Source: Gemmatimonadota bacterium
GTDB taxonomy: Bacteria; Gemmatimonadota; Gemmatimonadetes; Longimicrobiales; Gaopeijiaceae
Length of the DNA: 64,000 bases
Direction: 5' to 3'
Assembly: GCA_022827345.1 (NCBI GenBank)
Contig: JAJDTB010000027.1
Span: 248,001-312,000 of the forward strand
The stretch's first letter is position 1; each line of letters starts with the position of its first letter. Shown in pieces: positions 59,370 through 64,000 of this stretch. The notes under the pieces were generated by a model that was given only the letters and a program-made list of their open reading frames with translations, was not told the origin of the DNA and searched no databases. A program made the translations under genes and the position numbers.

Positions 59370-61073
59370 TCATTTGAACACGCGCTTGAATTCGTCGCGT
59401 TGAGAGGCGGTACCGACAAAGAGGACGCGTTCTCCCCTGCGGAGTTCGCGCTCCGGCCGCGGGTGGGGGTCAACCACTCCGTCGCATTCGATGGCGAGCA
59501 CGGCGAGGCCCGTGCGCGCAAGGATTCGGCTGCGTAGGAGCGCCCTGCCCTCCAGCGAGCGGGGCACTTCGGCAATGAACAGGTCAAGGCCCTCCCCAAG
59601 GATCATCGGCTCGGTTCCTCTCACAGCCGCCAGAACGGACTGGATCTTGATCTGGGAGTCGCTGACCGCGAAATCGGCACCGGCCCTGTGGATGGCCTCG
59701 ACGTTGGCGGGGTGGGTAATCCGGCTGACGATGATCGCGTCTGGATTCAGCTTCCGACAGTACACGGCGAGAAAGATGTTCGTTGCGTCGTCGTGGGTGG
59801 TCAGGACCAGGGAAGCCGCGGTCCTGATCCCCGCCTGCCTGACCAATCGGTCATCTGTCATTTCTCCGATCAGTACGTCATCGGTAACCCTCTCGATGCT
59901 CTCGCGTAGCTTCGGATCGCGTTCCACGATCCGAACCGATGCCCCACGTTCGTCGAGTGCCCGTGCCACCTGGCACCCCACGGGACCTCCCCCGACAACA
60001 AGCACACGACCCCCGCCGGCAACGCTTCCGCCCAAATACTTATCGAGAGCCGCCACTTGGGTAGAGCTTCCCACCGCAAGCCCGATGCAATCCCCCCGCA
60101 GCCGCGTTCCCGGCAACCCCGGCTCCAGGTGTCCCCGTTTGGCCAGGGCGAACACGGTCACACCAGTATGTGTCCGCACACCCGCGTCCCTCAGGGTCAA
60201 CCCGGCAAGTCGGGTGTTGCGAATGGGAAACTCGGCGATCACGATCTCCTCATAGCGACCGACCGTCAGCGCCCGCACCGATCCGACTGGCACCCGGTTG
60301 GCCAACTGGTTGCCCAGCCGCCGGGTGGTCAACACGATCTGGTTGGCCCCCGCCAGCCTCAGCACGGCCTCGCTCTCGGGTTTCACGGCGGTGGCCACGA
60401 TGGGAACCCGCTCGGATACCTCGCGCGCCGTGAGCACGATGTTGCTGTTGATCACATCCGGTGCATTGGCCAGCAGAAGGCTCGCGCGTTCGAAGGCGCA
60501 GTCCTCGTAGGTGGTCCGCAGCCCCGGGTCCCCACGCACCACGGGCAGCTTGTCCGCATGCATCGAGGCGGCTCGCACGGGATCGGACTCGATCACCACG
60601 CTCTCGATTCCGGCGTGGGCGAGTCTCTCGATGAGCTCAGCCGTGACATCGTCGTGGGTGCTGATGATGGCGTGTCCGCTGAGGTGATCGGGCACGCGCG
60701 TGCTGACCCGCGTCTTCAACTGCGCTTCCAGCCAAGGCGCGTAGAAGAAGCGGATAAAGGCGAAAGGCAGCACGATGAGCAGCAGGATCACGCCGGTAAT
60801 CAGCACCACCATGCTGAAGACCTGACCGAGGATCGACCGGAAGACGATGTCGCCGTATCCCAGCGTGCTCATCGTCGTCAGCGTCCAGTAGACGCCCCTG
60901 AACCAGTCGTATTGCTGGCCTTCGTGGGCCATCAGCACATGGAAGATCAACGAAAAGAGCGCGACGACGAGAGCCAGCAGAACCCCGAAGCGCAGCAGCG
61001 TGAGGGGCTTCAGTTCGGAATGATCCCGATGACTCCTGATGAGGTTGGCAATCGCGCCGATGGTACCCTTCAT
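59370..61073 (-). CDS. RCK-domain potassium channel (Kch-like)
   Basis: The 567-residue protein has a two-helix pore module, with FGVLLALVVALFSLIFHVLM, pore TMSTLGYGDI (TLGYG at 70-74) and VFSMVVLITGVILLLIVLPFAFI, then two Rossmann-type RCK/TrkA-N units (GHAIISTHDDVTAELIERLAHAGIESVVIES and GGRVLVVGGGPVGCQVARALDERGASVRIVERD), each followed by a TrkA-C region. It should pass potassium under nucleotide or calcium control. Its ATG overlaps the stop of the upstream MscS gene (ATGA). Confidence 0.93.
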   Translation of the reverse strand: MKGTIGAIANLIRSHRDHSELKPLTLLRFGVLLALVVALFSLIFHVLMAHEGQQYDWFRGVYWTLTTMSTLGYGDIVFRSILGQVFSMVVLITGVILLLIVLPFAFIRFFYAPWLEAQLKTRVSTRVPDHLSGHAIISTHDDVTAELIERLAHAGIESVVIESDPVRAASMHADKLPVVRGDPGLRTTYEDCAFERASLLLANAPDVINSNIVLTAREVSERVPIVATAVKPESEAVLRLAGANQIVLTTRRLGNQLANRVPVGSVRALTVGRYEEIVIAEFPIRNTRLAGLTLRDAGVRTHTGVTVFALAKRGHLEPGLPGTRLRGDCIGLAVGSSTQVAALDKYLGGSVAGGGRVLVVGGGPVGCQVARALDERGASVRIVERDPKLRESIERVTDDVLIGEMTDDRLVRQAGIRTAASLVLTTHDDATNIFLAVYCRKLNPDAIIVSRITHPANVEAIHRAGADFAVSDSQIKIQSVLAAVRGTEPMILGEGLDLFIAEVPRSLEGRALLRSRILARTGLAVLAIECDGVVDPHPRPERELRRGERVLFVGTASQRDEFKRVFK

Positions 61074-62260
61074 CGCGTCACATCGTCCGCCGCTTCGAGT
61101 CCTCCTCGAAGCCGGTCGCCCTCCCGGCCCTGATGGATGTACAGTTCCCGCTTGGGATACGGAATCTCCACCCCGGCCTTACGGAACTTGGCCATCGCCT
61201 TCCCGGTGATCTCGTCCGCGATGCTGCGCCGGTTCCGCGCCTCGTGGATCCACACGCGCAGCTGGAGGTTGACCTCGGACGGCCCAAAGCCCCGCACGAT
61301 GACGACGGGCGCGGGATCGAGCTTCACGCCCCGGACCTCGCCCGCGGCCTCGACAAGTAGCGCCTTGGCACGCTCGATGTCCGACTCGTACGCGCACGAG
61401 AAGGGAATGCGCAACCGGATGTCCTCGCCCGAAATCGTATAGTTGACGATGTCGCGCCGCATGATCTCATTGTTGGGCACCACCACAACCAGATTGTCGG
61501 GATTGCGGATCTGGGTCGCCCGCAGGCCGATCTCGACCACGTCGCCCCAGGTGCCCGTCTCCAGGGGCGCGCTCCACAACTCGATCCGGTCGCCCACCCG
61601 AAACGGACGGTCCACGATCAGGAGCAACCCGGCGATCAGGTTCGAAAGGGTGTCCCTCGCGGCCAGCGACAGTGCCAGACCAGCCACCCCGGCGCTCGCG
61701 AGAAGGGGTGCGATCGGGAGCCCGAGATGGGCCATGGCCAGAAGTACGCCAAGCGCGATGACCGTGAACCGCACCAACCGGTTGACCATCGGCAGCGCCG
61801 TCTCCTCCAGGACCGTGTCCGCGCGGGAGATCGTGCGTGACTCAAGGCCATGCAGCAGGTGAACAACGAAACGGCTCAGCGGCACGAAGACCGCCGCAAT
61901 CCAGACGCCCCACACCCAGTCGCGGGGCTGACTCGCGTAGGGCACCTCAATGCCTTCCGCGTTCACCGCGCTGAGTGGCGCTATCCACAGGCCCATCAGC
62001 CGCCACGCCACCCAGGCCACCACCGTGAGCCGGAGTCCCTGACGGATCGCCCGCACCAGTTCGTCATCGAGACGGGTTGCGGTCCTGGCGGCGAAACGCG
62101 CATGGATCAGACGAAGGAGTGAGCTGCCCAGAACGTATCCGAGCAGAGCCAACACGATGATCCCCACGCTGGGCACGACGAGGGGTGCCGCATGAGAAAC
62201 GGCACGGTCCCACCAAGCCGCCACATCGGCCCAACTGAAATCGATTCCGAGAAGCTCCAT
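61070..62260 (-). CDS. MscS-family mechanosensitive channel
   Basis: ATG at 62260 (MELLGIDFSW) gives 396 residues. Membrane segments include IIVLALLGYVLGSSLLRLI and GLRLTVVAWVAWRLMGL. The pore region is ASAGVAGLALSLAARDTLSNLIAGLLLIVDRPFRVGDRI, and the beta domain reads WGDVVEIGLRATQIRNPDNLVVVVPNN. The frame extends to 62311 but the extra part is unlikely. It overlaps the potassium channel by ATGA, so the two form an operon for turgor control. Confidence 0.92.
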   Translation of the reverse strand: MELLGIDFSWADVAAWWDRAVSHAAPLVVPSVGIIVLALLGYVLGSSLLRLIHARFAARTATRLDDELVRAIRQGLRLTVVAWVAWRLMGLWIAPLSAVNAEGIEVPYASQPRDWVWGVWIAAVFVPLSRFVVHLLHGLESRTISRADTVLEETALPMVNRLVRFTVIALGVLLAMAHLGLPIAPLLASAGVAGLALSLAARDTLSNLIAGLLLIVDRPFRVGDRIELWSAPLETGTWGDVVEIGLRATQIRNPDNLVVVVPNNEIMRRDIVNYTISGEDIRLRIPFSCAYESDIERAKALLVEAAGEVRGVKLDPAPVVIVRGFGPSEVNLQLRVWIHEARNRRSIADEITGKAMAKFRKAGVEIPYPKRELYIHQGREGDRLRGGLEAADDVTR

Positions 62261-62375
62261 AGCCGCACGGCCTCCGCGATTCACGGCGGTTCGTTGATCC
62301 GAGACACTCAAAGTTACGTTCCGGAACCGTGGGAATCACGCCTCTTTCCGGTGTCATTCTGAGCGCCGTCAATGG

Positions 62376-63578
62376 TCATCGCTCGAACCCTCCCCCGCCA
62401 CGCTCGGGGCCTCTGGGCCGACGAGGCCGGGGAATGGGGGTGACGATGCCCGGGCCGCTCTCCCGCTCCCCCGTCTCTTGGCGCTCCCTCATCCCCTCCC
62501 GCACTGCCCATGCGCTCCGCTCCGCGTCCACCAGCCTACTTCGATAGAACTTGCTCCAACCGCGCTCGATCTCCCGGGCGCGTTCGCCGTGTGCCTTGCC
62601 CAACTCGGCCCGCTCGTCCCTGTGATCCCGGTCGAGATCCTCGCGCCAGCCCTCGACCAGATCCTCCCGGCCCCGAATCGCCCCGGCCAGTTCCCTTAGC
62701 GAGCGATCGAGCCGCCAGATCCGGAGCCGCCCGAGCACGGTGCGGCTCTCCCGGTCGAGCGTCTGCCGCATCTCCTCCTGCCGCTTGTGCAGTTCGGCCC
62801 ATTCCTTCCGCGCCCGGGTCTCAAGGTGCCGGAAGCTCGACTGGCGCCCATCCGCGACCGTCTCCCAAGCCTCCGCTTCGCCATGCCGCCATGCCGCCAC
62901 GTCGATTTGATCCTCGCGGCGCGGCTTCCTCGTCCGCCGCGCCCGCCCGGGCTGCATCCCCTCGCGCCGGACGCGCGCCCAGTGGCGCGGCCGGTTTGAC
63001 GGACCTCGAACCACCTCCTGGCCTGCCCGCCGCCGCTCGTTGTTCTCGACCCGCCTCTCGCACCGGATCCGGCCCTGCTCCCGCTCGTAGCCCTCGGCCC
63101 AGCGCGACAGCCGGAGCTTGCTGTTGCCCAGCGTCGCCGCCTTCCCGGTCTCCGGATCGACCCGGTTGGCGATGACGTGGACGTGCGGGTGCCGGGTGTC
63201 GTCGTGCGCGACGATCAGCGCCTCGTGGCCCTCCAGCCCCAGCGCCTCCAGACTCCGGTCCACCGCCCGGCTCATCTCCCGCCTGTCGGGCGTCTCGTCC
63301 TGAGCCCAGCTGAGCGAGTAGTGCAGGACCGGCTTCGCCAGCTTCCGGCCCCCTGGCGCACCGCCCGCCAGCCGCTTGAGGTCGGGGGCCGCCCTCGCCG
63401 TCGCGGCCATCAGCCGCGCGGCCCGCTCCGGCCGGAACGTCGCGAGGTTGCGGGTGTCGGCCCACCCGACCCGCTCCGATGTCCTCGGACGGCGGTCGTC
63501 CGGCTCCGGGGCGTCGTGCAGGCAGTACGCCGCGACCCCGGCGAACGACCGCCCCAGCCCGTTGATCTTCGGGATCAA
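62376..63578 (-). CDS. mobA: Relaxase / mobilization nuclease
   Basis: The 400-residue protein has the relaxase domain in the first 200 residues: GLGRSFAGVAAYCLHD with candidate catalytic Tyr18, LHYSLSW with His86, and the HxHxH motif TRHPHVHVIANRV (130-134). The C-terminal half is basic and helical with repeats of Arg/Glu, as in mobilization nucleases. It nicks DNA at oriT and stays covalently bound. ATGA overlap with the MobC gene. A chromosomal location next to housekeeping genes suggests an integrated mobilizable element extending past the right edge. Confidence 0.92.
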   Translation of the reverse strand: MIPKINGLGRSFAGVAAYCLHDAPEPDDRRPRTSERVGWADTRNLATFRPERAARLMAATARAAPDLKRLAGGAPGGRKLAKPVLHYSLSWAQDETPDRREMSRAVDRSLEALGLEGHEALIVAHDDTRHPHVHVIANRVDPETGKAATLGNSKLRLSRWAEGYEREQGRIRCERRVENNERRRAGQEVVRGPSNRPRHWARVRREGMQPGRARRTRKPRREDQIDVAAWRHGEAEAWETVADGRQSSFRHLETRARKEWAELHKRQEEMRQTLDRESRTVLGRLRIWRLDRSLRELAGAIRGREDLVEGWREDLDRDHRDERAELGKAHGERAREIERGWSKFYRSRLVDAERSAWAVREGMRERQETGERESGPGIVTPIPRPRRPRGPERGGGGFER

Positions 63579-63919
63579 CGGTCCAGCGCCTCGCCGCTCA
63601 GCAGGCCAGCCGCGAGTTCGCCCACCCGCTCGACCACCTCCAGCGTCCCGGCTGGGGCCGAGGCCCCGGAGTTCAGGGCGCGGGCGATCTGGTTGAGGTT
63701 GACGCCGATCCGGTGGAGTTCGACCCGCTCCGCCGCGCCGAGGCGGAGAACGGCCGCCTCGCGGACCGGCTGCCCGAGCGCCCTGCGGCGCATGTAGCCG
63801 CCCCTCGTCATGCGGGCCGCTCCGGCCCGCTCGGTGATCTCCGCGGCTTCCGCGGTGGTGACGCGCACGCCGATCGTGCGGCTCCTGCGCTCGGCCTCGG
63901 GCTTCCGGGGACGGGCCAT
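63575..63919 (-). CDS. mobC: MobC-like relaxosome accessory protein
   Basis: The 114-residue protein has a ribbon-helix-helix-like segment (RTIGVRVTTAEAAEITERAGAARMTRGGYMRRRALGQPV) and the helical tail ELHRIGVNLNQIARALNSGASAPAGTLEVVERVGELAAGLL, which matches MobC-type mobilization proteins. It binds oriT and helps the relaxase. It overlaps the relaxase by 4 bp. The oriT is expected upstream, near the right edge. Confidence 0.9.
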   Translation of the reverse strand: MARPRKPEAERRSRTIGVRVTTAEAAEITERAGAARMTRGGYMRRRALGQPVREAAVLRLGAAERVELHRIGVNLNQIARALNSGASAPAGTLEVVERVGELAAGLLSGEALDR

Positions 63920-63965
63920 GTCGGGCGGCCTCCTTTGGTGGCGCGCGGAAGTGTCGTTCGGGGGT

Positions 63966-63982
63966 CCGGGGGCATCCCCCGG
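63966..63982. other. Strong hairpin upstream of mobC
   Basis: CCGGGGG-CAT-CCCCCGG is a perfect 7-bp stem with a 3-nt loop, about 47 bp upstream of mobC. It could be part of an oriT structure or a terminator for an upstream gene beyond the window. There is no T-run on the plus-strand side within the visible sequence; a short TTTT follows 8 nt later. Confidence 0.35.
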
Positions 63983-64000
63983 CCAGAGGTTTTCGTGCAG

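Noticed and set aside
1-64000. CRISPR array, rRNA or tRNA genes
   Set aside because: No regular 20-40 bp direct repeats with spacers, and no cloverleaf or rRNA-like sequence, was recognised by reading; a tRNAscan/Infernal run would be decisive.

Overview
This is high-GC bacterial chromosome, most like Gemmatimonadota or a relative. That assignment is an inference from family content: an alternative complex III start, a YpdA-type bacillithiol disulfide reductase, and many secreted beta-propeller lipoproteins, TolB-propeller/amidohydrolase fusions, Asp-box propeller proteins, CocE/NonD hydrolases and D-aminoacylase-like enzymes. No rRNA, tRNA or CRISPR array was seen. GTG and TTG starts and 1-4 bp ATGA/GTGA overlaps are common.

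Layout. 1-1470: start of an alternative complex III operon (minus strand; actA, then actB running off the left edge). 1669-5358: small conserved protein, class I glutamine amidotransferase, ABC-2 exporter pair, AbrB-like protein. 5395-8016: orphan LuxE/LuxC fatty-acyl activation/reduction pair without luciferase. 8050-14260: three D-aminoacylase-like amidohydrolases around a VapBC module. 14262-17528: ypdA carrying an in-frame double palindrome, a propeller lipoprotein, and an Erm-type rRNA methyltransferase behind a candidate leader peptide. 17578-28885: mostly minus strand; propeller lipoprotein, giant Asp-box protein, TolB/amidohydrolase fusion, Phd/PIN module, DUF1801 protein and S9 peptidase. 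29034-31070: DUF5674 pair, RHH/RelE module and a chimeric propeller gene. 31162-33824: two-gene membrane operon of unknown function. 33930-42759: tandem CocE duplicates, RHH/PIN module, truncated HVO_A0114-type regulator with an Smr protein, AbrB with a decayed MazF, propeller lipoprotein and a third CocE with an 8-bp tandem repeat near its start. 42865-45518: retropepsin-like lipoprotein and M23 peptidase. 45785-47590: AAA15 ATPase plus RloB-like TOPRIM protein, a candidate phage-defence pair behind a promoter predicting leaderless mRNA. 47625-53313: penicillin acylase overlapping a second TolB/amidohydrolase. 54147-62260: ion and osmotic cluster (three MscS-type proteins, SLC12-like transporter, RCK potassium channel). 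62376-63919: relaxase and MobC, the edge of a mobilizable element.

How it fits together. Most chromosomal genes suggest a periplasm-oriented lifestyle using peptides, N-acylated and D-amino acids and esters: secreted peptidases, acylases and amidohydrolases alternate with propeller lipoproteins. Around these sit accessory modules: four apparently complete toxin-antitoxin pairs, at least two decayed ones, a defence-like AAA/TOPRIM pair, a resistance-type Erm gene and a mobilization module. Two promoters about 12 kb apart (22.1 kb and 33.9 kb) share AT-rich repeated TGTAA/TTACA-type half sites with the same 21-bp phasing, suggesting a common regulator. All functions are read from sequence motifs and family knowledge; no database search was run.
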